From Streptomyces sp. NRRL WC-3742 (GTDB taxonomy: Bacteria > Actinomycetota > Actinomycetes > Streptomycetales > Streptomycetaceae): a DNA stretch of 64,000 nucleotides. A program made the translations under genes and the position numbers. A model generated the notes under the pieces. That model was not told where the DNA came from. It was given only the letters and a program-made list of their open reading frames with translations, and did no database searches. Numbering within the stretch: the stretch's first letter is position 1; each line of letters begins with the position of its first letter. Positions 54,335 to 64,000 of this stretch are shown piece after piece. The stretch lies in contig NZ_JOCF01000043.1 of NCBI RefSeq assembly GCF_000720635.1, positions 4,463 through 68,462 on the forward strand, written 5' to 3'.

Positions 54335-54685
54335 ATGTCCGACCGGCCCACCGTCCTGCGCCTGCCCGCCGAGGGCCCGCTCGTCCGCACCGAGCAGGAC
54401 GCGATGGACGTGATCGGCGACGCCTTCGGCCACGGGGCCACCTGGGTCGTCGCCCCCGTCGAGCGGCTGCACCCGGACTTCTTCGTGTTGCGCACCCGCG
54501 TCGCCGGAGGGATCGTGCAGAAGTTCGTCAACTACCGGGTCGGCCTCGTCGTGCTCGGCGACATCACCGGCCACGTCGCCGCGAGCGACGCCCTGCGCGA
54601 CTTCGTCCGGGAGAGCAACCGGGGCCTCCAGCTGTGGTTCCTGGCCGACGAGAGCGAGCTGGAGGCCCGTTTTCCCACGGGCTGA
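54335..54685 (+). CDS. DUF4180-domain protein
   Basis: 116 residues from an ATG. LVRTEQDAMDVIGDAFGHGATWVVAPVERLHPDFFVLRTRVAGGIVQKFVNYRVGLVVLGDITGHVAASDALRDFVRESNRGLQLWFLADESELEARF matches DUF4180 by its STAS-like length and the LGDI/RDFVRESNRG signature. Its cellular role is not known. Spacing of 3 bp after the helix-turn-helix gene implies cotranscription, with the DUF4180 protein as a possible partner of the regulator. Confidence 0.78.
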   Translation: MSDRPTVLRLPAEGPLVRTEQDAMDVIGDAFGHGATWVVAPVERLHPDFFVLRTRVAGGIVQKFVNYRVGLVVLGDITGHVAASDALRDFVRESNRGLQLWFLADESELEARFPTG

Positions 54686-54733
54686 GACGCTCCGGGGCGG
54701 GGGGAGGTGGAGCTCGGGGCCCGGGACGAGATA

Positions 54734-54747
54734 TCTTGACGTCAAGA
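54734..54747. promoter_or_regulatory. Palindrome upstream of icd
   Basis: tcttgacgtcaaga is a perfect 14-bp palindrome 26 bp upstream of the isocitrate dehydrogenase start. Comparable TCTTGA-NN-TCAAGA sequences occur upstream of Streptomyces central-metabolism genes from memory; its regulator is not identified here. Confidence 0.5.
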
Positions 54748-54761
54748 CGTTGGAGACGTGA

Positions 54762-56996
<2,235 letters not shown>

Positions 56997-57017
56997 CCGT
57001 AGCCGAGCTGAGCTGAC

Positions 57018-57054
57018 GCAGGCCCCGGGTCCCCTTCGCGGACCCGGGGCCTGC
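57018..57054 (+). terminator. Terminator after icd
   Basis: gcaggccccgggtcc (57018-57032) pairs perfectly with ggacccggggcctgc (57040-57054), loop 7 nt, 21 bp after the icd stop codon. There is no U tract. Confidence 0.8.
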
Positions 57055-57120
57055 GGCGTTCAGGAGCAGGACTGCGCGAAGGAGGCGTTCGGGGAGTCCG
57101 GACCGGAGCGGATCGCGGGA

Positions 57121-57753
57121 TCAGAGGGTGAGGAGGAGGGCTCCGGCCGCCAGGAGGAGGGCGGCCGTGTGGGCGCCGGGGCGGGTGAGGGCGGTGCCGA
57201 CGGCCTCGCGCAGGAGGGCGTAGGGGCCGTGGGCGAGGAGGGGGTCGGCGGCGAGGACGTGGGCGGGGGCTCCGGCGCGGCGGGCGGCGAGGGCGGAGCG
57301 GACGGTGTGGAAGCCGCTGGTGATCACCGTGCAGCGGTAGCCGGGGCGTTCGGCGGCCATCAGGGCGGCCGCGAAGCGCAGGTTCTCGACGGTGTTGACG
57401 GCCCGCTCCTCGCGCCGTACGCGCTCGGGCGGCACGCCCCGGGCGATCAGGTAGCGGGCCATCGCGGCCGCCTCGGTGCAGTCCTCGTGCGGGCCCTTGC
57501 CGCCGGTGACCAGCACCAGCGGCGCGTACCCGGCGGCCTCCTCGGCGGCGAGACGTATCAGCGCGGCGTCCAGGCGGGCGGTCAGCGCCGGCCCCGGCTC
57601 GCAGCCGACCAGGGCCGCGCCCAGCACCACCAGGTAGTCCGCGCCCTCCGGCACCGGGCGGCGCCGACCGCGCAGGGCGAGGCCGAGGAAGCCGAGCAGC
57701 CAGAGCAGGACGTACCCGGCGAGCAGGGCGACGGGGAGGAGCAGGACGTGCAT
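57121..57753 (-). CDS. YdcF-like DUF218 protein
   Basis: 210 residues from an ATG. An N-terminal TM helix (LLLPVALLAGYVLLWLLGFLGLAL) precedes the YdcF fold: DYLVVLGAALVGCEPGPALTARLDAALIRLAAEE, PLVLVTGGKGPHEDCTEAAAMARYLIARGVPPERVRREERAVNTVENLRFAAALMA, and CTVITSGFHTVRSALAARRAG. The C-terminal end has another hydrophobic helix. Family members bind S-adenosylmethionine or participate in envelope biogenesis; no role is assigned. It is probably cotranscribed with the CtaG-like gene, unless the intervening terminator stops it. Confidence 0.8.
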   Translation of the reverse strand: MHVLLLPVALLAGYVLLWLLGFLGLALRGRRRPVPEGADYLVVLGAALVGCEPGPALTARLDAALIRLAAEEAAGYAPLVLVTGGKGPHEDCTEAAAMARYLIARGVPPERVRREERAVNTVENLRFAAALMAAERPGYRCTVITSGFHTVRSALAARRAGAPAHVLAADPLLAHGPYALLREAVGTALTRPGAHTAALLLAAGALLLTL

Positions 57754-57775
57754 ATCCCCTCGAACGCCTGCGGCG

Positions 57776-57807
57776 GAGCCCCCGTTCCGGGGCCGGAACG
57801 GGGGCTC
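57776..57807 (-). terminator. Hairpin between CtaG-like and YdcF-like genes
   Basis: gagcccccgttcc (57776-57788) pairs perfectly with ggaacgggggctc (57795-57807), loop 6 nt. It lies directly after the CtaG-like stop on the minus strand and 22 bp before the YdcF start. Confidence 0.75.
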
Positions 57808-57830
57808 TGTGAGGTATCTCGCGGAAGCCG

Positions 57831-58820
57831 CTACCCGGCGTCGGGGGCCGGGCGGCGGCCGCCCCGGTTGAGCGAGGCCAGGTAGGCGTTGTACGCCTCC
57901 AGCTCCGCGTCGCCCGAGCGCTCCTCGGCGCGGTCGGCCCGGCGGGCCTGGCGCTGCTCGGAGCGCATCCACTGGTAGACCAGCGCGATCAGCACGATCG
58001 CCGTCGGGATCTCGCCGAAGGCCCAGGTGATGCCGCCGGCGAGCTTCTGGTCCTCCAGGAGGTTCGTCCCCGGCGGGGCCGTGTCCACGGTGAAGCTGGT
58101 CACCAGCGGGTGGCTGGCCATCATCACCGCCACGCCGAAGAAGGCGTGGAAGGGCATGCCCATGAACAGTTCGATGATCCGCATCACGTGGCCGGGGCGG
58201 TTCGGGCCCGGGTCCACGCCCATGATCGGCCAGAAGAACACCAGGCCCGTGGCCAGGAAGTGCACCATCATGAGGATGTGCCCGGCGCGGTACTGCATCA
58301 GGAAGTCGAAGAGCGGGGTGAAGTAGACCCCGTACAGGCTCGCGATGAACAGCGGGATGGTGAACGCCGGGTGCGAGATCACCCGTACGTAGGTGCTGTG
58401 CAGCAGCGCCACCAGCAGCTCGCGCGGCCCGCGCGGCCGCCCCTTGCCGGCCGGGCGCAGGGCACGCAGGGCCAGGGTGATCGGGGCGCCGAGGAGCATC
58501 AGGATCGGCGTCAGCATGGACAGCACCATGTGCTGGATCATGTGCGCGCTGAACAGCGCCATGCCGTAGTCGTTCAGCCCGGTGCAGGTGACCAGCAGCA
58601 TCGTGCCGATGCCCGCCGCCCAGGCGACGACCCGGCCGACGGGCCACTTGTCGCCGCGCCGGTAGAGCCGCACCGCGCCCGCCAGGTACAGCCCGAGGGC
58701 CGCCAGGCCGGCGAGCAGGAACACCCAGTCCGGGGACCACGTCCACACGTTGGAGAGCGTGAACGGGCCCGGCTGGGTCATCCCGCCGTGGTGGTGCATG
58801 CCTGACATCCCGTCGCCCAT
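57831..58820 (-). CDS. CtaG-like cytochrome c oxidase assembly factor
   Basis: 329 residues from MGDGMSGMHHHGGMTQPG. His/Met-rich N-terminus may bind copper. Seven hydrophobic helices follow, with WVFLLAGLAALGLYLAGAVRLYRRGDKWP, YGMALFSAHMIQHMVLSMLTPILMLLGAP, HPAFTIPLFIASLYGVYFTPLFDFLMQY, AGHILMMVHFLATGLVFFWPIMGVDPGP and GMPFHAFFGVAVMMASHPL carrying the conserved His residues of the caa3_CtaG family. It probably helps insert copper into cytochrome c oxidase in the membrane. The start is uncertain, with an alternative Met at residue 5. Confidence 0.85.
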   Translation of the reverse strand: MGDGMSGMHHHGGMTQPGPFTLSNVWTWSPDWVFLLAGLAALGLYLAGAVRLYRRGDKWPVGRVVAWAAGIGTMLLVTCTGLNDYGMALFSAHMIQHMVLSMLTPILMLLGAPITLALRALRPAGKGRPRGPRELLVALLHSTYVRVISHPAFTIPLFIASLYGVYFTPLFDFLMQYRAGHILMMVHFLATGLVFFWPIMGVDPGPNRPGHVMRIIELFMGMPFHAFFGVAVMMASHPLVTSFTVDTAPPGTNLLEDQKLAGGITWAFGEIPTAIVLIALVYQWMRSEQRQARRADRAEERSGDAELEAYNAYLASLNRGGRRPAPDAG

Positions 58821-58942
58821 CGGCGAGTCCCGCTTTCCGTCATGTGGCCCCACTGGTGGGTCCGGTTCGCCCGTTTTGCTTGGCATACAGCCTAGGTCGG
58901 CCTTACCCCGGGCCGTGCCACCGCCCCCCTTCCGTTCAACCT

Positions 58943-58979
58943 TGTACGGGTGGTACGGGCAGTACAGGTGGTACGGGCC
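58943..58979. repeat. Short tandem repeat of gtacggg/gtacagg units
   Basis: gtacgggtg / gtacgggca / gtacaggtg / gtacgggcc, four 9-bp units immediately left of the hairpin. Interruptions are small. Confidence 0.75.
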
Positions 58980-59012
58980 GTGCGCACCGGCGGTCCCGCC
59001 GCCGGTGCGCAC
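58980..59012. other. Perfect 14-bp stem-loop in intergenic region
   Basis: gtgcgcaccggcgg (58980-58993) pairs perfectly with ccgccggtgcgcac (58999-59012), loop 5 nt. It does not end any gene: the nearest gene starts lie away from it on both sides. It may be a leader structure or protein-binding dyad. Confidence 0.6.
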
Positions 59013-59279
59013 GCGTGCTCGGCCCGTAGGGTGATCAGCCCGTCGGGCCCAGGCGGGACCAGTTGTTCGACCCTGGTTGCTGCGCGTCGCGCCCGGCGCG
59101 CCGGAGCCGCGCAGGGCCCGCGGGGGCCTTGACCTGCGGCTTTACCTCGGAGCCGTGGGGACTGGCCGGAACCGGGCGTGATTCATCTGACGGTAAGTCA
59201 GTAGTTATTTGTTGATGTCATGATCTTCGGAGGACGCCCCGGACCTCGGTGCGTCCGAGGACTCTGACCAGGGAGAACC

Positions 59280-61016
59280 ATGCAGGGCACCGTACTCGCC
59301 GACCGCTACCGGCTGGAGGACTGGCTCGGCGGTGGGTCGATGGGTGACGTGTGGCTCGCCGAGGACGAGGTCCTCGGCCGCCGGGTGGCCGTCAAGGTGG
59401 TGAAGCCCGCCCTCCTGGAGGAGGACGGCTTCGCCGAACGCTTCCACGCCGAGGCCCGCGTCATGGCGCAGCTGCGCCACCCCGGCATCGTCGGCGTGTA
59501 CGACTACGGGCACGACGAGGCGGACGGGCGGCGCTCGGTCGGCTACCTCGTCATGGAGCTGATCGACGGCGAGCCGCTCAGCGCCGTCCTGGACCGCGCC
59601 GGCGCCCTGCCGGTCGGGCAGACCCTGCGCATGGCGCTCCAGGTGCTGGAAGCCCTGCAGGCCGCGCACGACTCCGGGATCGTCCACCGGGACATCAAGC
59701 CGGCCAACCTGATGGTCCGCGAGGACCGGACGGTCATCGCCGACTTCGGCATCGCCCGCCCCGGCTGCGACGCCCGCCTGACCGTCCCCGGGATGGTGCT
59801 CGGCACCGCCGCCTACCAGGCGCCCGAGCAGGCGTCGACCGGGACCGTCACCGCCTCGGCGGACCTCTACGCGCTCGGCGTCGTCCTCCACGAGTGCCTC
59901 TCCGGGCGGCTGCCCTTCGACGGGGAGACCGCCCTCGAGGTGATCCTCAAGCACCTGACCGAGCCCGTGCCGCCACTGCCCGAGGGCGTGCCCGCGCCGG
60001 TGGAGGCGCTGATCCGGCGGGCGATGGCCAAGGAGGCCGGCGAGCGGTGGCCGGACGCGGCCTCGATGGCGGAGGCCGTGCAGGAGGCGCTGGCCGGGCT
60101 CGGGGAGGACGTGCCGCACGTCTCCTTCCGGCCCCGGCCGACCGCTGCCGTCGTCTCTCCCGCACGCCCCTCCAGGGCCGGGCGGCGGGTGCGCGCGCTC
60201 GTCGGGGTGACGGTGCTGACGCTGCTCTGCGTGGCCGGCGCCGCCGGGGCGACGGTCATCCGGCCCGGTCAGGAGGCCGCCGCCGAGGGGCCCGCCGCGG
60301 TGGCGGAACCGGCGGCCGTCCCGACGGTCGCGACGTCGGCACCCGCCTCCGCCCCTGCCCCGGCCGTCCCGCCGGCGGGGCCGAGCCCGGCACCCGGGCC
60401 GACCGCGCCCACCGCCGCGCCCGCCCAGCCCGAGGCGACCACCCCGTCGCCCGTAGTACCGGCCCCCTCCGCGCCCACCTCCGCGCCCACCTCTGTGCCG
60501 GCCGCCCCGGCGCCGACCTCCCCCGCTTCGCCCGCCCCTCGCGAACCGGCCACGCCCACCGCGCCCGCTCCCGCCCCCACCGCGACGTCCGCCCCGCCCA
60601 CCCAGGAGACGAAGCCGCCGCAGCCCACCCTGGTCCAGGTCGGCAGCAACGGCGGCGTCCTGGACAACTACCACTCCGCGAACGTGGACGGGAACCAGGT
60701 CATCACCTACGGCGCCAACGGTTCCACGGCGCAGGCATGGCGGCTGGACAAGGTCTCGGACGGCAACTACTACCTGCGCAACGCCGCCACCGACTTCACC
60801 AAGTCGCTCGACCTGGACGTGACGACCAGGCTGGTACAGATCTGGACGAACCAGCCGACGCGCCAAACCCAGACCTGGTCCGTGGTGGCGGTGACGGGTG
60901 GCTACCACATCGTCAACTACGCCACCAGGGACTGCCTGGTGTTCGACGGGATCAACTACGCGCTGAGGGCGGCCACCTGCTCGAACACCGCCGAGCAGGT
61001 GTGGACCTTCTCGTAG
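59280..61016 (+). CDS. Transmembrane serine/threonine kinase with extracellular ricin-type domain
   Basis: 578 residues from an ATG with AGGGAGAAC upstream. Kinase residues 10-270: Gly-loop GGGSMG, Lys39 of VAVK, HRDIKPAN (136-143), DFG (155-157) and APEQ. A single TM helix (VRALVGVTVLTLLCVAGAAGATVI, about 304-327) and a Pro/Ala/Thr-rich linker (330-435) lead to an outside domain at about 440-578 with QxW motifs (AQAWRL, TQTWSV, EQVWTF), a ricin-type beta-trefoil. It looks like a receptor kinase binding carbohydrate outside and phosphorylating inside. The ligand is unknown. Confidence 0.85.
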   Translation: MQGTVLADRYRLEDWLGGGSMGDVWLAEDEVLGRRVAVKVVKPALLEEDGFAERFHAEARVMAQLRHPGIVGVYDYGHDEADGRRSVGYLVMELIDGEPLSAVLDRAGALPVGQTLRMALQVLEALQAAHDSGIVHRDIKPANLMVREDRTVIADFGIARPGCDARLTVPGMVLGTAAYQAPEQASTGTVTASADLYALGVVLHECLSGRLPFDGETALEVILKHLTEPVPPLPEGVPAPVEALIRRAMAKEAGERWPDAASMAEAVQEALAGLGEDVPHVSFRPRPTAAVVSPARPSRAGRRVRALVGVTVLTLLCVAGAAGATVIRPGQEAAAEGPAAVAEPAAVPTVATSAPASAPAPAVPPAGPSPAPGPTAPTAAPAQPEATTPSPVVPAPSAPTSAPTSVPAAPAPTSPASPAPREPATPTAPAPAPTATSAPPTQETKPPQPTLVQVGSNGGVLDNYHSANVDGNQVITYGANGSTAQAWRLDKVSDGNYYLRNAATDFTKSLDLDVTTRLVQIWTNQPTRQTQTWSVVAVTGGYHIVNYATRDCLVFDGINYALRAATCSNTAEQVWTFS

Positions 61017-61066
61017 GAGTCGGTGACAGGAGTCCGTGACAGGAGTCGGTGACAGGAGTCCGTGAT
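61015..61066 (+). repeat. 13-bp tandem repeat after kinase stop
   Basis: Four units alternating aggagtcggtgac and aggagtccgtgac begin in the stop codon of the receptor kinase and run to about 61066. Confidence 0.85.
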
Positions 61067-61147
61067 CAGGCGGCGAGGGAGGTGGGCAGGGAGGCGGGTG
61101 GAGAGCCTGTGATCGGGTGGGCAGGGAGGCGGGCGGAGGGCCCGTGA
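61062..61147. repeat. Longer imperfect repeat before SARP stop
   Basis: Segments beginning gtgatc at 61062, 61109 and 61144 are followed by similar ggtgggcagggaggcgggtgg text, suggesting two or three duplications of about 35-47 bp between the two convergent genes. Confidence 0.6.
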
Positions 61148-64000
61148 TCAGGCGGGCAGCCAGGACGGCCACTGCCGCCGCGGCCGGTCGGCGGGCCCGC
61201 CGGGGCCGATCAGCGCCCGCAGCCGGTCGGCCTCGGGGGAGCCGATGGCGGCCAGGATCTCGTACGCCTCCTCCCGGTGCGCCCGCGCCTGCTGTGTGCC
61301 GGTGCCTGCGGGGCTGTTACTCCCTCCCGCCGGGCCGCTGCCCCCCGTGAGCGCGTCACCGAGCGCGGCCAGGGCCAGCCCCCGCCCGCGGCGGTCGCCG
61401 TCGAGCGTCAGCACCTCGACCGCCCGGGCCGCCGCCTCCACCGCCTCGCCGCCACGGCCGAGGGCGCGCAGCGACTCGCTGAGGCGCAGCAGCGTACGGC
61501 CCGTGCGGCGCCGGTCGTCGGGTCGCAGCAGGGCGAGGGCGGCGCGGTGGTGGCTCAGGGCCTGCTCGAACTCGCCGCGGTCGTGGGCGATCGTGCCCAG
61601 GGAGTCGAGGGCGAGGGCCTCGAGCTCGCGGTCGGCGAGGCGGTGGCAGATCACCAGGGACTGGTCCACCACCCGGACGGCTGCCTCGAACCGGCCGAGT
61701 TCGGTGAACGCGCCCGCCAGATTGAGGAGTTCGGCCGCCACCGCGCGCTGGTCGCCGAGCCGCTCCCAGACGGAGATGGCCGCCGTGAAGCCCTCGACCG
61801 CGTCACCGGGCCGGCCGACCTGGACGAACAGCGCGGCGAGCGAGGCGTGGGCCAGGGCGAGCAGTGACCCCGGCAGGCCGTGCGCCGCGCACAGGTCGCG
61901 GGCCCTGAGCAGCTCGGCGAGGGCCGAGGGCTCGGAGCCGACCTCGGTCAGCAGCCGTCCGAGGACCAGCCGGGCCCTCACCTCGGCCGTACGGTCGTCG
62001 AGGCGCACGGCGGCCTGGAGGAGGACCTTCGCCGCATGGCCGAGCGGCCGGGTGGCCTGCCCGGTCTCGCACAACAGGCTTGCGTCCAGGAGGAGTTCGG
62101 CGAGCAGGCCGAGGCACGGCGGCTCGGCGAGCGCGGCGCACTGCCCGACCAGCGCGCCGACGGCGGCGTACTCGCCCCGGCTGCGGGCGGCGTGGAGGAA
62201 CCCGGCCAGGCGGGTGAGGACGGCCGCCGGTTGTTCCTCGGGGTCTTCGAGGCGCAGGGCGAAGGCCCGGAGGAGGTCGTGGTAGCGGTAGCGGTCCGGG
62301 GGAGTGGTCTCCAGCATCGAGCAGTCGACGAGCGACTCCGCCAGCTCCTCGGCCTCCTCCTCCGGCAGGTCCAGCACCGCCGCGACCGCCCCCGGCGACA
62401 GATCCGGCACCTCCGGCACGGCCAACAGCCGGAAAGCGCGGGCCTGTTCGGGCGTCAGCTGGTCGTAGCCGAACCGGAACGCCGACTCGACGGCGAGGTC
62501 CCCCGTGCGCAGCACGTCCAGCCGCCGACGGTCCTCCGACAGCTTCTCCAGCAGCCGCGCCACCGTCCACCCGGGCCGGCAGGCGAGCCGGGCGGCGAGG
62601 ATGCGCACAGCGAGGGGAAGGTTCCCGCAGAGCCGGACCAGCTCCTCGGCCTCGTCCCTCTCCGCCGCGATCCGCTCCGGCCCGACGACGCGCCCCAGCA
62701 GGTCGAGCGCCTCCCGAGGGGCGAACGCGGGCAGCTCGACGACCTGCGCGTTGGGGAGCGAGCCGAGCCGCGCCCGGCTCGTGACCAGCACCGCACAGCC
62801 CGGCCCGCCGGGCAGCAGCGGCCTGATCTGCTCCGCGTCCCGGGCGTTGTCGAGCACGACCAGCACGCGCCGTCCGGAGAGCAGCGAGCGGAACTGGGCC
62901 GCGCGTTCGGCGGCCCCGGGCGCGAGGGCGTCCGCCGGGAGACCCAGGGCGCGCAGGAACGCGGCGAGCGCCTCCTCGGGCCGGGTCGGCCGGCCGTCGG
63001 CGCCGCCGTGCAGATCGACGTAGAGCTGCCCGTCCGGGAACTCGGCGGCGAGCCCGTGCGCGACGTGCACGGCCAGCGCGGTCTTGCCCACCCCGCCCAG
63101 GCCCGAGATCGTGGCCACCGGCACGGTGTGCGGCGCCCGCAGGGCGGTGCGCAGCGCCTCGGCCTGCGCCTGGCGGCCGGTGAAGTCGGCCAGATCGGCC
63201 GGGACCTGGGTCGGCCGCACCGCCGCCTGGTACGTCGGGAGGGCGGTCGCTGCCTTTGGCGCGACCGGGGCCACAAGATCAACATCCGCCGCCAGAATCC
63301 GGCGGTGCAACTCGCCCAGACCGGGCCCGGCGGCAACACCGAGCTGCTCACGCAACCGCCGATCGGCGTCCCGGTACACACTGAGCGCCTCGGCCTGCCG
63401 ACCCGTCCGGTACAGGGCGAGCATCAGCAGCTCGGAAAACCGCTCCCTGAGCGGGTGCTCGGCCACCAGCGCCGTCAACTCGGCCACGGTCGCACCCGGC
63501 CCGGTCCCGACCTCCGCCTCCAGACACGCCTCCAGCACCGCCACCCTGCGCTCGGCCCACTCCCCACGCTGCCGCTCCGCGTACGGCCCGGGCAGCCCGG
63601 CCATCGGCTCGCCCTGCCACAGCGCCAGCGCCGACCGTAGCGTGCTCGCGGCCTCAGCACCCTGCAACTCCCGGGCCCCAGCCACGAGCTGCTCACACCT
63701 CTGAATGTCCAGCGCCCCCGGCTCGACCGTGAGCAGATACCCCCCACCCAACGACGTCAGCGCCTCCGGTCCCAACACCCGCCGCAACCGGTGCACATAC
63801 GTCCGGATCACCCCGGTCGCCTTCGCCGGCGGCTCCTCCCCCCACAGATCGTCGATCAACTGCGCAGCCGACACCGGATGCCCAGCCCTCAACAACAACG
63901 ACACCAACAGACTCCGCTGCTGCGGCGACCCCAGCGCAAGCTCCCCCTCACCCCGCCACCCCCGCACCGCCCCCAGCACCACGAACCGCAACCCACCCAC
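61148..64000 (-). CDS. AfsR/SARP-family regulator with NB-ARC and TPR domains
   Basis: 950 residues as seen; the GTG at 63998-64000 is the last codon of the window, so the true start could lie further right. Residues 1-95 are the OmpR-type winged helix (VVLGAVRGWRGEGELALGSPQQRSLLVSLLL), 95-245 the bacterial transcriptional activation domain, 272-530 an NB-ARC ATPase with P-loop ISGLGGVGKTALAVHV (300-307), LVVLDNARDAEQI and VTSRARLGSLP, and 600-900 TPR-like helices (EALALDSLGTIAHDRGEFEQALSHHR). SARPs activate antibiotic clusters. The likely target is unknown; spore pigment is not a usual SARP target. Confidence 0.9.
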   Translation of the reverse strand: MGGLRFVVLGAVRGWRGEGELALGSPQQRSLLVSLLLRAGHPVSAAQLIDDLWGEEPPAKATGVIRTYVHRLRRVLGPEALTSLGGGYLLTVEPGALDIQRCEQLVAGARELQGAEAASTLRSALALWQGEPMAGLPGPYAERQRGEWAERRVAVLEACLEAEVGTGPGATVAELTALVAEHPLRERFSELLMLALYRTGRQAEALSVYRDADRRLREQLGVAAGPGLGELHRRILAADVDLVAPVAPKAATALPTYQAAVRPTQVPADLADFTGRQAQAEALRTALRAPHTVPVATISGLGGVGKTALAVHVAHGLAAEFPDGQLYVDLHGGADGRPTRPEEALAAFLRALGLPADALAPGAAERAAQFRSLLSGRRVLVVLDNARDAEQIRPLLPGGPGCAVLVTSRARLGSLPNAQVVELPAFAPREALDLLGRVVGPERIAAERDEAEELVRLCGNLPLAVRILAARLACRPGWTVARLLEKLSEDRRRLDVLRTGDLAVESAFRFGYDQLTPEQARAFRLLAVPEVPDLSPGAVAAVLDLPEEEAEELAESLVDCSMLETTPPDRYRYHDLLRAFALRLEDPEEQPAAVLTRLAGFLHAARSRGEYAAVGALVGQCAALAEPPCLGLLAELLLDASLLCETGQATRPLGHAAKVLLQAAVRLDDRTAEVRARLVLGRLLTEVGSEPSALAELLRARDLCAAHGLPGSLLALAHASLAALFVQVGRPGDAVEGFTAAISVWERLGDQRAVAAELLNLAGAFTELGRFEAAVRVVDQSLVICHRLADRELEALALDSLGTIAHDRGEFEQALSHHRAALALLRPDDRRRTGRTLLRLSESLRALGRGGEAVEAAARAVEVLTLDGDRRGRGLALAALGDALTGGSGPAGGSNSPAGTGTQQARAHREEAYEILAAIGSPEADRLRALIGPGGPADRPRRQWPSWLPA

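Larger units (their letters stand above)
58821..59279. other. Long intergenic region with repeats and hairpin
   Basis: 459 bp between the divergent CtaG-like gene and the receptor-kinase gene. It holds a tggtacgggcagtacagg-type repeat at 58943-58979, a 14-bp perfect stem-loop at 58980-59012, and an AT-richer segment (tagttatttgttgatgtcatgatc) at about 59200-59225 that may be the kinase promoter. No RNA gene was recognised. Confidence 0.55.

Overview
The window is 64 kb of very GC-rich, gene-dense actinobacterial DNA, almost certainly Streptomyces or a close relative such as Kitasatospora. The evidence is a complete whiE-type spore-pigment type II polyketide cluster, an AfsR/SARP regulator, roadblock/LC7 proteins, many secreted proteins, GTG starts and stop/start overlaps within operons. 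No tRNA, rRNA, CRISPR array, transposase or phage integrase was seen.

Layout. 1-5.3 kb: an LRV/HEAT-like repeat protein cut by the left edge, a DUF6271-like protein coupled to a GNAT acetyltransferase, a peptidoglycan-binding protein and a luciferase-like flavin oxidoreductase. 5.6-7.9 kb: three roadblock/LC7 proteins and a probable DUF4388/winged-helix protein, without the kinase and GTPase of a classical conservon. 8.1-13.5 kb: a DUF6188-like protein, a double-Nudix protein, a three-gene operon of two GT4 glycosyltransferases and a GDSL hydrolase, and a DUF1508 protein. 13.7-20.1 kb: a hemicellulose island of secreted enzymes (GH74, GH54, GH27), each carrying a ricin-type module, with a LacI-type operator upstream of GH27.

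20.3-28.4 kb: a six-gene minus-strand operon for an NRPS-independent siderophore (binding protein, ATP-grasp ligase, two IucA/IucC synthetases, MFS exporter, PLP decarboxylase) with an iron box upstream. 28.8-35.4 kb: a flavodoxin-fold reductase, small secreted proteins, a VWA protein next to an unusual SPFH-serine/threonine kinase fusion, and an APC permease. 35.4-43.3 kb: an MMPL transporter, endonuclease IV, a beta-helix protein, an O-methyltransferase, an EamA transporter, and a class F sortase with a likely cell-envelope partner.

43.5-50.6 kb: the spore-pigment cluster. Cyclase, aromatase, ACP, KS-beta, KS-alpha, cupin and SchA/CurD-like genes lie in one minus-strand operon, with the FAD hydroxylase divergent. 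50.7-64 kb: another APC permease, a group of small regulatory-type genes, monomeric isocitrate dehydrogenase, a YdcF protein, a CtaG-like protein, a transmembrane kinase with an extracellular lectin-like domain, and a SARP-NB-ARC-TPR regulator reaching the right edge.

The most unusual items are the SPFH-kinase fusion beside a VWA protein, the GTPase-less roadblock cluster, and the hydroxylase-free siderophore operon with an ATP-grasp ligase. All assignments are from reading the translated sequence; no database search was run.
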